Origin: Bacteroidia bacterium
GTDB lineage: Bacteria; Bacteroidota; Bacteroidia; B-17B0; Aurantibacillaceae
DNA: 64,000 bases
NCBI GenBank assembly: GCA_014378485.1
Contig: JACMNO010000081.1
Coordinates: 29,383 to 93,382 of the forward strand
Direction: 5' to 3'
Positions 20,223 through 30,254 of the stretch are shown here, piece by piece; within the stretch, counting starts at the first letter, position 1, and every line of letters begins with the position of its first letter. The notes under the pieces are model-generated. The model worked only from the letters and a program-made list of their open reading frames with translations. It was not told the DNA's origin and made no database searches. Made by a program: the position numbers and the translations under genes.

Positions 20223-21410
20223 ATGAAAAAATTATTATTATCCACTCTGGCCCTTTGTGCTGTTACTTTTAATTACGCTCAGACACAAGCTCCTTACCAG
20301 GGACCGCTTACAAATATGAAAGGCAGTGAATACAAATTTACTGTGGTTAAGAGTTTAGACGCTAATGCCGTTCAAAATCAGGGTCAAACCGGTACCTGCT
20401 GGTCTTTTTCCTCTCTATCCTTTTTTGAAAGCGAATTGATCCGCATGGGAAAAGGAAAAGAATTTAATTTAGCGGAGATGTTTGTCGCCCGCAAAGCTTA
20501 CCCTTTAAAAGCAGATAATTATGTGCGTATGCACGGCCGTGCTAACATGGCTGAGGGCGGTGGTTTCTCTGATGTTGTGAATGTGATTCGAAGATATGGT
20601 ATGGTGCCTGAAGAAGTTTATAGCGGTAAAAAAAATACAAAAGATCAGCACAATCATGCTGTTCTAGAGGCTACCTTAAAAGGAATTGTTGGAGCAGTTG
20701 CTGATGATAAAAATAACAAAATTGATTTTGAAGCCATGCACCAGGCAGTTGAAAGCACATGTGATGCGTTTTTAGGAAAAGTTCCTGAAAAATTCACTTA
20801 TAAAGGAAAAGAATATACCCCAAAAACCTATGCCGAGGCTTCAGGCATTAATCCGGATGATTATGTGTTTTTAACTTCTTACACACATCATCCTTTCTAT
20901 AGTAAATTTACCTTAGAAGTTCCTGATAACTGGAATTGGGATCAAATGTATAATTTGCCAATGAATGAATTGCAGGAAGTGATGCAAAGTTCCATTATGA
21001 ATGGTTTTTCTTTTGCCTGGGCAGCAGATGTTAGTGAAAAAGGTTTTCGTTTTAAAGATGGTTTAGCGATTGTGCCCGAAATGCCCTTTGCCGACATGAG
21101 TGATGAAGAAAAAGGTGAACTGATGAAAAAACCACATACTCAATTTAAAGTCACTCAGGAAAATCGCCAAACAGCTTTTGATAATTATGAAACCCAGGAT
21201 GATCATGGAATGCATGTAGTTGGCTTTGTTAAAGATCAGAACGCAACTCCATACTACATTGTAAAGAATTCATGGGGGAAAGACCGCAACGAATGCGATG
21301 GTTATTTTTATGCCTCAGAAAGCTATCTGTTGTATAAAACAACAAGTATTATGTTACATAAAAAAGCAATCCCGGCCGCTATTGCAAAAAAGCTTGGTAT
21401 TGCTCAGTAA
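20223..21410 (+). CDS. C1-family cysteine peptidase (bleomycin hydrolase/PepC-like), exported
   Basis: Papain-fold aminopeptidase of the C1B group. 395 residues with a signal peptide (cleavage after FNYAQ, residue 20). The active site is complete: oxyanion Gln in NQGQTGTCW with catalytic C59, His in DDHGMHVVGF, and Asn in YIVKNSWGKD. The inserted segments and long size match the bleomycin hydrolase branch. The signal peptide predicts a periplasmic location, unlike cytoplasmic PepC. Monocistronic, followed by a strong terminator. Confidence 0.92.
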   Translation: MKKLLLSTLALCAVTFNYAQTQAPYQGPLTNMKGSEYKFTVVKSLDANAVQNQGQTGTCWSFSSLSFFESELIRMGKGKEFNLAEMFVARKAYPLKADNYVRMHGRANMAEGGGFSDVVNVIRRYGMVPEEVYSGKKNTKDQHNHAVLEATLKGIVGAVADDKNNKIDFEAMHQAVESTCDAFLGKVPEKFTYKGKEYTPKTYAEASGINPDDYVFLTSYTHHPFYSKFTLEVPDNWNWDQMYNLPMNELQEVMQSSIMNGFSFAWAADVSEKGFRFKDGLAIVPEMPFADMSDEEKGELMKKPHTQFKVTQENRQTAFDNYETQDDHGMHVVGFVKDQNATPYYIVKNSWGKDRNECDGYFYASESYLLYKTTSIMLHKKAIPAAIAKKLGIAQ

Positions 21411-21425
21411 GCGTTAAATTAAACT

Positions 21426-21476
21426 AATTAAGAACCCTTAGTGAAAAACTTTCGCTAAGGGTTCTTAATTTTATAT
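21426..21476 (+). terminator. Intrinsic terminator after the C1 peptidase gene
   Basis: A 16-bp perfect stem (21426-21441 with 21455-21470), extended inward by further pairs, followed by TTTTAT. Starts 15 bases after the stop codon. Confidence 0.92.
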
Positions 21477-21484
21477 TATTTTTG
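21477..21484 (+). promoter_or_regulatory. Candidate -7 element that decides the next start codon
   Basis: TATTTTTG lies directly after the terminator and 18 bases before an ATG at 21503. It overlaps an upstream in-frame TTG at 21482, which therefore cannot be the start. Confidence 0.6.
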
Positions 21485-21502
21485 AGAAAATATTATTTTG
21501 TA

Positions 21503-22423
21503 ATGGAGGAAAATACGTCGAACGAAGATCGTAAAAAATCAGGTTTATTATGGATATTAATTGCGCTTCTTGCAATTACTAACGGTGTTACATTTTGGAT
21601 GTACATGCAGGAAAAAAACAAAGCCGCTCATGAAATTATAGTAAAGGAGCAGGTTATTGTAGAACGTGATAATGTAACAGGTGAATTATTACAATTACAA
21701 AAAGATTACAGTAATCTTCAAACCAATGATAAAGTATTACAGGCAGATATAGACGCTAAAAAAGCTGAAATTACCCAGCTCTTAGAAGACGCTGAAAAAC
21801 ATAAAGGTGATGCCTATATCATTTCCAAATTAAGAAAAGAATCTGAGACTTTGCGACAGATCATGAGAGGATATGTAAGAACCATTGACTCCTTAGGTAC
21901 ATTAAACAAAACATTAATTGTAGAAAAAGATAATGTATTAAAAGAATTAGATAGCGAGAAAGGAAAAACAACTACTTTAAATAAGGAAAAAGATGATTTG
22001 AAAGCAACCATTCAAAAGGGATCTATTATTTCTTGTTCCAATATTGTAGCCAAAGGTGTTAAATTTAAAAGTGGTGGAAAAAAAGAAAGTGAAACAAGCA
22101 AAGCTTCCCGTGTTCAAAAAATTAAAATCTCTTTTTCTTTAGGCGAAAATAAAATTGCTAAAGCCGGAGAGAAAACGGTGTTCATACGTATAGTTACTCC
22201 TGATGGCAAAGAGATGGCGAAAAGTTACGACGATAATTACCGTTTCAGTTTTGACAAATCCAGCGGTTATTTTGCTGGCAAACAGAGCTTGAATTATGCC
22301 AATACAGAAATTAGTGGTGTTGCCTACTGTGAGGGCCAGGGAGAACTCGTTCCTGGAAATTATATCATTGAGCTCTCTTGTGATGGCGCTGTGATTGGCG
22401 GTACGAGCTTACGATTAGATTAA
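21503..22423 (+). CDS. Membrane-anchored coiled-coil protein, function unknown
   Basis: 306 residues: short acidic N-terminus, one membrane helix (about 17-36, LLWILIALLAITNGVTFWMY), a long coiled coil (about 40-175), then a compact beta-rich C-terminal domain (SNIVAKGVKFKSGGKK onward) that would face the periplasm. This architecture recurs in Bacteroidota proteins of unknown function. Its stop codon overlaps the stop of the convergent FUSC gene by three bases. Confidence 0.75.
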   Translation: MEENTSNEDRKKSGLLWILIALLAITNGVTFWMYMQEKNKAAHEIIVKEQVIVERDNVTGELLQLQKDYSNLQTNDKVLQADIDAKKAEITQLLEDAEKHKGDAYIISKLRKESETLRQIMRGYVRTIDSLGTLNKTLIVEKDNVLKELDSEKGKTTTLNKEKDDLKATIQKGSIISCSNIVAKGVKFKSGGKKESETSKASRVQKIKISFSLGENKIAKAGEKTVFIRIVTPDGKEMAKSYDDNYRFSFDKSSGYFAGKQSLNYANTEISGVAYCEGQGELVPGNYIIELSCDGAVIGGTSLRLD

Positions 22424-24624
22424 TCAAGCCCACTCTTTTTCTGTTGTTCTATTAAGGCACAAATTGTTTCCAGCTCAAAAATTATTTTTTCGAGGTCTAC
22501 TTTTATAAAAAGAAGGTCTTCATTTTTTGAAAAAACAAAGGCATTCAATGTTTCTTTTATTATGTTGAAATCCGGCGGTGTTTTGTAAACCAGAGGTTCA
22601 GAGATATGGAATATGATCCAGTCAAAAATTTCCGATGCCTTATTAAAATAATTTCTTAATTCAACAATCGGCATTGAAGGCTGCGTTTCACTAACCATTA
22701 AAGCAACAGAGGTTATTTCCCTTGCAATACGGATATTAATACCAGCCATCGCAAAACTAAAATCTATTTGGTTTTGAATATGCTGCGGCTCTTCCACCAT
22801 TCGTTGAACACAAGCAAAAATAGTATTGTTCCCGCCTTCTGCCACACGCCGACATTTGTACCAGGTTTCTCCTGCCGGCAATTCTTTATTATAATACTTA
22901 ACAACCTGTTCCAGGTAATTTTTATTTTGCGTTAATGCTTTTGTCATAAGGATTGGAAACCGTTCTTTTTCCCAAACGGGCCAAAATACATAACTTACTA
23001 TTAATGCCAACAAAGCTCCTATCAACGTAGACAAAACCCTCCATCCAATTAATTCCCATGAACCTTGCTGAGAAAGTTGCATAAGCACTACCATCATAAT
23101 GGTAGTAAAGAACACGCCGATTTTATAATTGTTTCGCAAAAAATAGGCAACAAAAAAAGAAACGATCACCAACATTCCAACAAATACCTGGTGCGGAAGC
23201 GGAAGAAGCATGATCACGCCACCCAATATAATTCCACCCACTGTTCCAATAATCCTTTCAATCCCTTTTTTTCTGGTGGCTCCAAAATAAGGCTGAATAA
23301 CGATCATCATGGTTAATGCGATCCAGTGTCCGTGATCTATTTCTAAAAACTTATAAATAAATACACCTATGCATAATCCTATGGCGACACGAAGCGCATA
23401 GGTAAAATGTTCAGAATTAAAGTTAAATGCTTCGCGAATTAATTCCATTAATGCCCGAGGTTTTAAACCTACAAGAAAGTTATTAAAGGACAACTTATAA
23501 TTTTCAAGGTAATCGCTTTTTTGAAAATTTAATTTTTCTTCGATCTGCGATATTGTTTGATTCAGATATTGAAAAGATTTTTTAAGCGTTTCTATAAAAT
23601 GATGAAGGCCCACTATTTCTTTTTCCGACAATTTTAAATTTTGACAGGTTTCGTTTAAAAGTCCGATTGCTATCTCACATCGTTTTACCCTGATCTTTGC
23701 AAGAGTCAGATCTTCTGGCCTGAAGGTGAACATCACAATAGACAAACGCGCACTCGCTTGTCCAAAAGAAGATAAAGTTTTATATAGCACCGATTCTCTT
23801 ATTTTCAGGAACTCAGGATTATTCAGCATTTCCAACTCTTCATTCATTGTATTTAATGTCGCGGCAAATAAGGAAGCGGTGCTCCTCAACTCCATCATCA
23901 TGTCATAATGCTGAGCCTGTAGCTTTGTCTTTTCTTTTTGCCTTCTCGAAAATAATTTAATAGACTGATTGATGGCTTCACGTGTGGCAATTTCTTTTTC
24001 AATGATCCTTAGATTATCAATAGGAACGGTAGACGCATACTTTTGTATCATCCCATCTAAAAAATCAGTATTGGCTTTCCATATATTAGCTACAGAGCGT
24101 CGGACAGGATTTGACGGCCTGAATGGAAATGAGATAATGGTTATTACTATGGCCCAGCCTGCCCCCGCTAATACATAAAACCCGTATTTTAATGAGGCAT
24201 CAAATGACACGGGATTTGATAATCCGAATAAAAAGAAAAAACCAACGGCCACACCAATGCTTGCTCCATAATTACTCCAGTTCCGAATCAAAGCAGCGAA
24301 TATACCTATCAGAAACATGGCTATAACGCAACCGATGATCGAACCAGCCACATTCATTCCAATAATACCTGATATAAAAATCAAAACACCTTCAATGGAT
24401 TGAATCAATATTTTTTTATAGTGCGTTCCCCTGTAATCAATTAATGATACCATGTAAGCACCAAAAGCAGCCCAGATCACTTCATCTGAAAATCCTTTAA
24501 ATAAAGGAATAATTATCAAGGGAATATTTAATGCAAGTACAACTCTTAAGGCCCAGCTAATTGTTGGCTCAAAGTATTCCTGCTTTAAAATAACATTTAG
24601 TTGTTGTATCGGTTGAAAACGCAT
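22420..24624 (-). CDS. FUSC-family inner-membrane protein (YccS/YhfK-like)
   Basis: 734 residues in the duplicated plan of the family: an N-terminal block of about six helices (28-170), a large helical cytoplasmic domain (180-390), a second block of membrane helices (about 405-545) with HGHWIALTMMIVIQPYFGATRKKG, the conserved start of the FUSC C-terminal module, and a cytoplasmic tail. Relatives are proposed exporters of aromatic acids or other organic compounds; the substrate is unknown. Monocistronic, convergent with the coiled-coil gene. Confidence 0.85.
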   Translation of the reverse strand: MRFQPIQQLNVILKQEYFEPTISWALRVVLALNIPLIIIPLFKGFSDEVIWAAFGAYMVSLIDYRGTHYKKILIQSIEGVLIFISGIIGMNVAGSIIGCVIAMFLIGIFAALIRNWSNYGASIGVAVGFFFLFGLSNPVSFDASLKYGFYVLAGAGWAIVITIISFPFRPSNPVRRSVANIWKANTDFLDGMIQKYASTVPIDNLRIIEKEIATREAINQSIKLFSRRQKEKTKLQAQHYDMMMELRSTASLFAATLNTMNEELEMLNNPEFLKIRESVLYKTLSSFGQASARLSIVMFTFRPEDLTLAKIRVKRCEIAIGLLNETCQNLKLSEKEIVGLHHFIETLKKSFQYLNQTISQIEEKLNFQKSDYLENYKLSFNNFLVGLKPRALMELIREAFNFNSEHFTYALRVAIGLCIGVFIYKFLEIDHGHWIALTMMIVIQPYFGATRKKGIERIIGTVGGIILGGVIMLLPLPHQVFVGMLVIVSFFVAYFLRNNYKIGVFFTTIMMVVLMQLSQQGSWELIGWRVLSTLIGALLALIVSYVFWPVWEKERFPILMTKALTQNKNYLEQVVKYYNKELPAGETWYKCRRVAEGGNNTIFACVQRMVEEPQHIQNQIDFSFAMAGINIRIAREITSVALMVSETQPSMPIVELRNYFNKASEIFDWIIFHISEPLVYKTPPDFNIIKETLNAFVFSKNEDLLFIKVDLEKIIFELETICALIEQQKKSGLD

Positions 24625-24737
24625 CAGTCTGCCTATTAAAAAACAAATGTAATAAGAAGCTTAAACAAATTGATACACGTAAATAGATAAATTAAGACCT
24701 AATGATTTAAAAATATCATGACTTATTTAAATAACTA

Positions 24738-25298
24738 TTATTTTATAATTGACTTTTTGGTGTCTGTGACTTTTGTCTTTGGAGGCTCTGCTTTCACTTT
24801 TCCCATTTTCATTTCTTTGACATCCTGTTGTTTAACCTCTACTTTGCCTTTTACAATCTTCGTGTTAGGTTTTGGTTTTTGATAAACTTTCAACGTGTCA
24901 CTGGGTATTGCGGTAGCTCTTACTCCTCCCATGATCGGATTATGTTTCACTTCAACATCACCCTTAAAATGTTCCTTTGTCTGAGAAACTGCGGATGAAG
25001 TGCCAAATAACCACATGCCAAACGTAAAATAAAGAATGACGGCGAAGCGCCTATTAAAAGTTAAGACTTTAAATTCTTTGAAATAGGCATCAAAACTTAA
25101 GGATACCAATTGCTGTTTTTCGAAACGTCCGCAAACTTTACTATGCTGTTTGTTTTCAAAAAAATTTTTTACTTCATCCAAGGATTTTCCGCTAAAATCA
25201 ATGACTGTCTTTACACATTTGCCACAAAATGCGCCCGTTTCATTAAGCGTCATATTTTCCCAATTTTCATGACAGGGTTTGTTAATTATAATTTCCAT
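24738..25298 (-). CDS. Small CxxC-domain membrane protein, Bacteroidota-specific
   Basis: 186 residues. The N-terminus has the pattern PCHENW...ETGAFCGKCVKTVIDFSGKS...KVCGRF, a Cys-rich module seen at the start of many Bacteroidota proteins, probably a metal or redox site. One membrane helix follows (about 84-104), then a Lys/Pro/Val-rich tail with no visible domain. Function unknown. A perfect 8-bp inverted repeat (25303-25310 with 25314-25321) lies five bases before the start codon. Confidence 0.7.
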   Translation of the reverse strand: MEIIINKPCHENWENMTLNETGAFCGKCVKTVIDFSGKSLDEVKNFFENKQHSKVCGRFEKQQLVSLSFDAYFKEFKVLTFNRRFAVILYFTFGMWLFGTSSAVSQTKEHFKGDVEVKHNPIMGGVRATAIPSDTLKVYQKPKPNTKIVKGKVEVKQQDVKEMKMGKVKAEPPKTKVTDTKKSIIK

Positions 25299-25365
25299 AA
25301 AGCTGTATTTTTGAAATACAGATGATATAAAAATATAATTCCATAAATAAGATTAAAAATAATTC

Positions 25366-25743
25366 CTAATCAGGAAAAATGTGCATGTATATAATACGGG
25401 ACAGCTTATAATTTTTCAGAGAAAATGCCGCAATAACTGCTACAATAATTAAAACCAAGTATATGGTTGAAACCTCAGAAAAGAACGTATTAATGATTAA
25501 AAAAGTTAAGATGCCCTGCAAAACTGCTAATCCATAACTGATATACATAGCCCCTATAAAATAACCAGGCTCCCTGTCAAAATAATATTGGCACTTTTCA
25601 CACTTATCATTCATTACAGGAAGTTCAAAAATTGAATTCTTTTTTTTGAAAACTTCACCTTTTCCACAATTTGGACATCTCTCCTTTAAAATTTTGGTAA
25701 GTAAATTTTCCTCTTTCCCAGTTTGATTTTCCTTATCTTTCAT
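25366..25743 (-). CDS. DUF983 family membrane protein
   Basis: 125 residues. Two CxxC pairs (CPNCGKGEVF and CEKCQYYFD) form a zinc ribbon next to the family signature EPGYFIGAMYISYG, followed by three membrane helices. This is the normal DUF983 layout and length; the role is unknown. Divergent from the next gene. Confidence 0.88.
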   Translation of the reverse strand: MKDKENQTGKEENLLTKILKERCPNCGKGEVFKKKNSIFELPVMNDKCEKCQYYFDREPGYFIGAMYISYGLAVLQGILTFLIINTFFSEVSTIYLVLIIVAVIAAFSLKNYKLSRIIYMHIFPD

Positions 25744-25896
25744 ATTATGTCATAGATTTAATCAAAGGTAAGAAACTGCCTTATTACAGTATCATAGAAA
25801 TTGCAATTTTGCAACATAATAAACCAATATGTTTAAGTTTGGAATCGCGATTTAGTAAATGATCAAACTATTTTAATATACTTAAACTATCAAAAA

Positions 25897-26367
25897 ATGA
25901 ACGTTTCAGAAAGTATTCTTAAATGGGCCATGCGCATGTATCCCCCATTTCTATTGCAACGTATTTGGGTGCAAAAAATTTATCCGGGATTCAAAAGAAT
26001 CGATGTCAAAATTAATAAAAGCCTATTCACGATGAATTTTGGCAAATCCATATTTGGAGGAACTATCTATTCAGCAGCAGATCCTTTTTATGCTTTATTG
26101 TTTGGACAGATTTTAAGGCACGATGGAATGAAAGTTAATGTTTGGTTAAAAAGCGGTAGTATAAAATTTCTTAAGCCGGGAAGAACAGATTTATATTACA
26201 GTATTACTATTACTGACGATATGATTCTTGAATTAAAAACTGACCTCAATAAAACGGGTCTTTTTATAAAGACTTACACCATTGAAATAGTTTCAAAGCA
26301 TGGGCATCTACACGCCATAGCAAAAAATGAAATTCATATCCGAAATAAAACAAAGACTAAAAATTAA
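25897..26367 (+). CDS. DUF4442 hotdog-fold thioesterase-like protein
   Basis: 156 residues resembling the DUF4442/YiiD-C group of hotdog folds related to PaaI thioesterases. Visible features are the long first helix (SILKWAMRMYPPFLLQRIW), the central NFGKSIFGGTIYSAADPF segment in the position of the hotdog helix, and beta strands to the end. Acyl-CoA thioesterase activity is only inferred. Single gene. Confidence 0.75.
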   Translation: MNVSESILKWAMRMYPPFLLQRIWVQKIYPGFKRIDVKINKSLFTMNFGKSIFGGTIYSAADPFYALLFGQILRHDGMKVNVWLKSGSIKFLKPGRTDLYYSITITDDMILELKTDLNKTGLFIKTYTIEIVSKHGHLHAIAKNEIHIRNKTKTKN

Positions 26368-26573
26368 AAAATTCCCGCTTCCTGCCGATCAAAAAATAAA
26401 AAGAGTCTATTCTTTTCACCCTTTTCCGGAAAAATTATGCGTCCAGCCCACGCTTGTTAACCAAATTCCTAAGTGCCTAAAAGTGGCTTTTATGTAAAGA
26501 ATAAGTTCCGATACATAACTTTTTTTCTTCCCAAATCCATTCTTTTAGGCGTGGTACTTTCATCACAATTAAA

Positions 26574-27995
26574 ATGAATAATATGAAACGGATAAAAATA
26601 TTTACAACTGTAATTGCAGCCATTTTTATGGCAACGTTTACATTTTCCTGCAAAAAAGATAAGTATGTTGAATTAACCGGGGTTTGCCCAACTGTAATTG
26701 CTACAAACCCTAAACATCAGGCAGTTGGTGTTCCTATTAACCAAACGATAACTGCCACATTTAACGAAAACATGAATTCAGCAACCATATCGAGCGCTTC
26801 TTTCATCATTATGAAAGGGTCAATCGTTGTTCCGGGATCTATATCTTATAATGAAGCGAATTCAACTGTTACTTTTGTGCCAAACGCATACCTTTCACCA
26901 AGCACTGTATATACGGGGAAAATTTTAACAACAGTTAAAGATTTAATGGGCAATGCCTTGCAGGCTGATTACGTTTGGACATTCACAACAACAGTTCCAG
27001 ATTTAATGGCACCTATCGTAATATCTACAAGTCCGGTTAATACCGAAACCAACGTTGCTCTTAATAAAATCGTGCGGGCTACGTTTAGCGAGGCTATGAA
27101 TCCCTCCACAATTTCAAATTCCACCTTTATCATTAAACAAGGTGGCGCTCTTGTTACAGGAACAGTTTCATATAGCGGTTCAACTGCATATTTTAAACAT
27201 ACTACTAATTTCTTACCTGGTTCAACATATAATGCTACTATTACAACAGGAGCAACAGACTTAGCGGGAAATTCACTGGCAACCAATTATACCTGGAGTT
27301 TTGACACTGGAGTAACACTTTCAAGTGGTGGTCCTGATGTAGATTTACAGTCAGCTGATCAATTTGGTATTCTTGCCGGTGTTGGTGTAAGTAATAATGC
27401 AGGATTAAGCGAGATTCATGATATGAATGTTGGAATTAGCCCCGGAGTTCGTTCTTCTGTTACAGGCTTTCCTCCTGCTATCGTTGTAAACGGCGCTATT
27501 TTTGCTTCCGACGACAGCGCACCTGCTGGTGTAGCGGCTATGTTAACGCAAGCTAAACAGGATTTAACTGATGCTTATCTTTTTGCGGAAGGCGCAAGCT
27601 CTCCTGCACCGGCTACTGTAGCGGGCGATGTTGGGGGTACAACTTTAGCCCCTGGTATTTATAAATCAACATCAACACTTTTAATACAATCGGGTGATTT
27701 AACGCTTGATGCAGGTGGTAATCCTAATGCAGTGTGGATCTTTCAAATAGCTTCTGATTTTACAACCGTTGGCGGTGCCGGTGGAAATGTGATCCTTGCT
27801 GGTAACGCTCAGGCTAAAAATGTTTTTTGGCAAACAGGCAGTTCAGCAACCATAGGAGATTTTACTTCCTTTAAAGGAAACGTACTGGCATTAACATCCA
27901 TCACTATGAATTCAGGAGCCACAGCACAAGGCAGAATGTTGGCTAGAAATGGATCAGTGGTCTTAACAAGTACAAATATCATTACTAAGCCGTAA
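26574..27995 (+). CDS. Ice-binding-like (DUF3494) lipoprotein with two Ig-like domains
   Basis: 473 residues. Lipoprotein signal with Cys at 26 (FTFSCKKDKY), two SbsA-type Ig-like domains (about 36-140 and 145-245, each with TN PK/PV opening and a FNENMN/FSEAMN motif), then a DUF3494 domain (about 252-473) with DLQSADQFGILAGVGVSNN and the GNPNAVWIFQI strand typical of type 1 ice-binding proteins. Such domains bind ice or act as adhesins; here it would be exposed on the cell surface. A second ATG at 26583 could be the true start. Antifreeze activity is not shown by the sequence. Confidence 0.88.
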   Translation: MNNMKRIKIFTTVIAAIFMATFTFSCKKDKYVELTGVCPTVIATNPKHQAVGVPINQTITATFNENMNSATISSASFIIMKGSIVVPGSISYNEANSTVTFVPNAYLSPSTVYTGKILTTVKDLMGNALQADYVWTFTTTVPDLMAPIVISTSPVNTETNVALNKIVRATFSEAMNPSTISNSTFIIKQGGALVTGTVSYSGSTAYFKHTTNFLPGSTYNATITTGATDLAGNSLATNYTWSFDTGVTLSSGGPDVDLQSADQFGILAGVGVSNNAGLSEIHDMNVGISPGVRSSVTGFPPAIVVNGAIFASDDSAPAGVAAMLTQAKQDLTDAYLFAEGASSPAPATVAGDVGGTTLAPGIYKSTSTLLIQSGDLTLDAGGNPNAVWIFQIASDFTTVGGAGGNVILAGNAQAKNVFWQTGSSATIGDFTSFKGNVLALTSITMNSGATAQGRMLARNGSVVLTSTNIITKP

Positions 27996-28073
27996 AATTT
28001 TATGCTATAGTTGCCATCCGAATAAGAGGAAACACAAAAGTAACGGCAGCTGTTTCAGATAAAAAACTAAAAT

Positions 28074-30119
28074 ATGAAAAATAAAAATATTATAACAAAA
28101 CGAAACGATATTTTACTCGCATCAGATAAGCTGCTTAAAGGCTTAATGACTGGAACTTTAATTATTACAACTTTAAGTAGTACTTTAAAGGCACAAGAAC
28201 CAGCTTATACAAAACCATCTTGGTGGTTTGGTGCAGCAGCAGGCGCCAACTTCAACTTTTATCGTGGGAGCACTCAAAAATTAAATAAAGACTTAACAAT
28301 ACCATCAGCTTTCCACAGTGGTAACGGTGTTGGACTATACCTCGCACCTCTTGTGGAATATCATAAACCAGAATCAATGTTTGGAGCAATGTTTCAGGCG
28401 GGATATGATGGCAGAAGCGGAAAGTTTAAAGAGATTAAAACGCCCTGCAATTGCCCGGCAGATTTATCAACTAAAATAGCTTATGTAACGGTTGAGCCAA
28501 GCCTGCGTTTTGCACCCTTCAAATCCGATTTTTATTTATATGCTGGACCACGTTTGGCGTTCAATGTTGCTAAATCATTCGTTTATCAGCAAAAAGCAAA
28601 TCCCGATTATCCTAATCAAGTTGATAATCCTGAAGTAAAAGGAGACCTAAGTGATGTAAATAATATGCTTGTTTCTATGCAAATTGGTGCAGGTTATGAT
28701 ATTCCATTATCCTCGCAAAATAAACGTACGCAATTTGTAATTTCTCCTTTTGTATCCTTCCAACCTTATTTTGGTCAATCGCCGCGATCTATAGAATCCT
28801 GGAATGTAACTACACTAAGGATAGGAGCAGCCATCAAATTTGGACGCGGACATAAATCTTCCGGCGATGCTTCTGCAAATCCGGAAAAATCAACAGATGT
28901 TGCAGCAGCAAATGCTCATGTACAATTTTCTATCAGCTCACCTAAAAATGTTCCGGTTGAAAGAAGAGTAAGAGAAACATTCCCACTACGAAACTACATA
29001 TTCTTTGACAAGGATTCAAAAGAAATTCCAAGTAGGTATGTTTTACTAAAAAAAGATGAAGTCAAAGATTTTAAAGAAGATCAATTAGAGGTTTTCAAAT
29101 CTAAAAAATTATCAGGACGATCAAACAGACAAATGGTTGCTTATTATAATATCTTAAATATATTAGGAGATAGAATGAATAAAAAACCAACCACTACAAT
29201 TAAATTAGTGGGTTCATCGGAAACGAGTAATGAAGATGGAAAGGCAATGGCTGAATCAGTAAAAAGTTATTTAGTAAATACTTTCGGAATTGATGGGGCA
29301 AGAATTTCTACAGAAGGTCGTAACAAACCTTTAATTCCTTCGGGACAACCCGGCGGAACCAAAGATCTGGAATTGTTAGCCGAAGGAAACCGAAGAGTAT
29401 CCATTGAAACAGTTTCTCCAACTTTACTGATGGAGTTCCAGAGTGGACCTGATGCTCCCCTGCAGCCTGTTGAAATAATGGATGTGCAAACAGCACCACT
29501 TGATAGTTATGTAACTTTTAACGTAGATGGTGGAAAAGATGAGTTTAAATCATGGGACTTAGAAGTTAAAGATGACAAAGGCGTAGTGGAAAAATTTGGC
29601 CCATATTATCAAAAGAAAGTAAGTATCCCCGGAAAAGCTATTTTGGGTAATCGCCCTGAAGGTGACTTTAAGGTAACAATGATCGGCCATACAAAAAGTG
29701 GTAAAACTGTTACGAAGGAAGCGTCTATGCACATGGTGCTTTGGACTCCCGGAAAAAACGAGGAAGGTATGAGATTTAGTGTGATCTTTGAATATGATGA
29801 ATCTGAAGTAAATACTATCTATGATAAATATCTTACAGATGTGGTAACCCCTAAAATACCGCAAGGTGCAAGTGTTATTATACATGGCTATACCGATATT
29901 ATTGGTGACGCCGGTCATAACAAACAACTATCCGCTAAACGTTCCAAAGATGTGAAAACAATTATTGAGGGCCAATTGAAGAAATCCGGAAGAAACGATG
30001 TTAGGTTTGAAGAATATGGATTTGGAGAGGAAGATCAGTTATCCCCTTTTGAAAATAAGTATCCTGAAGAGCGTTTCTATAATAGAACAGTTGTTATTGA
30101 TATTATTCCAAAGAGCTAA
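28074..30119 (+). CDS. OmpA-family protein with N-terminal beta-barrel and two OmpA-like regions
   Basis: 681 residues. Signal/anchor region around residues 20-42 ending in LKAQE, an outer-membrane barrel-like domain (about 45-260) ending in RIGAAIKFGRG, then an OmpA-like region (about 300-450, YIFFDKDSKEIPSRY and GNRRVSIE) and a C-terminal OmpA peptidoglycan-binding domain (about 560-681) with FEYDESEVN and IIHGYTDIIGD. It would tie the outer membrane to peptidoglycan. The N-terminus before the signal segment is longer than usual, so the start could be at the ATG for residue 24. Confidence 0.88.
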   Translation: MKNKNIITKRNDILLASDKLLKGLMTGTLIITTLSSTLKAQEPAYTKPSWWFGAAAGANFNFYRGSTQKLNKDLTIPSAFHSGNGVGLYLAPLVEYHKPESMFGAMFQAGYDGRSGKFKEIKTPCNCPADLSTKIAYVTVEPSLRFAPFKSDFYLYAGPRLAFNVAKSFVYQQKANPDYPNQVDNPEVKGDLSDVNNMLVSMQIGAGYDIPLSSQNKRTQFVISPFVSFQPYFGQSPRSIESWNVTTLRIGAAIKFGRGHKSSGDASANPEKSTDVAAANAHVQFSISSPKNVPVERRVRETFPLRNYIFFDKDSKEIPSRYVLLKKDEVKDFKEDQLEVFKSKKLSGRSNRQMVAYYNILNILGDRMNKKPTTTIKLVGSSETSNEDGKAMAESVKSYLVNTFGIDGARISTEGRNKPLIPSGQPGGTKDLELLAEGNRRVSIETVSPTLLMEFQSGPDAPLQPVEIMDVQTAPLDSYVTFNVDGGKDEFKSWDLEVKDDKGVVEKFGPYYQKKVSIPGKAILGNRPEGDFKVTMIGHTKSGKTVTKEASMHMVLWTPGKNEEGMRFSVIFEYDESEVNTIYDKYLTDVVTPKIPQGASVIIHGYTDIIGDAGHNKQLSAKRSKDVKTIIEGQLKKSGRNDVRFEEYGFGEEDQLSPFENKYPEERFYNRTVVIDIIPKS

Positions 30120-30140
30120 TTTATTAGAAATAAATTCACC

Positions 30141-30177
30141 TAAAAAAGGCTTTCCGGGTTCGGACAGCCTTTTTTAA
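30141..30177 (+). terminator. Intrinsic terminator after the OmpA-family gene
   Basis: Stem AAAAAAGGCT with AGCCTTTTTT and an inner TCCG/CGGA pair, ending in a T run; it starts 22 bases after the stop. Confidence 0.9.
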
Positions 30178-30254
30178 ATTTATATAGCATCTATAGTGAT
30201 TCTATAATGAATGTCAAGAACATATTGCTTAGCTTCGGCCATGCAGGTTAAAAT

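Noticed and set aside
21482..21502. Upstream TTG start for the coiled-coil protein
   Set aside because: The TTG lies inside the -7 promoter element, so it cannot be in the mRNA.
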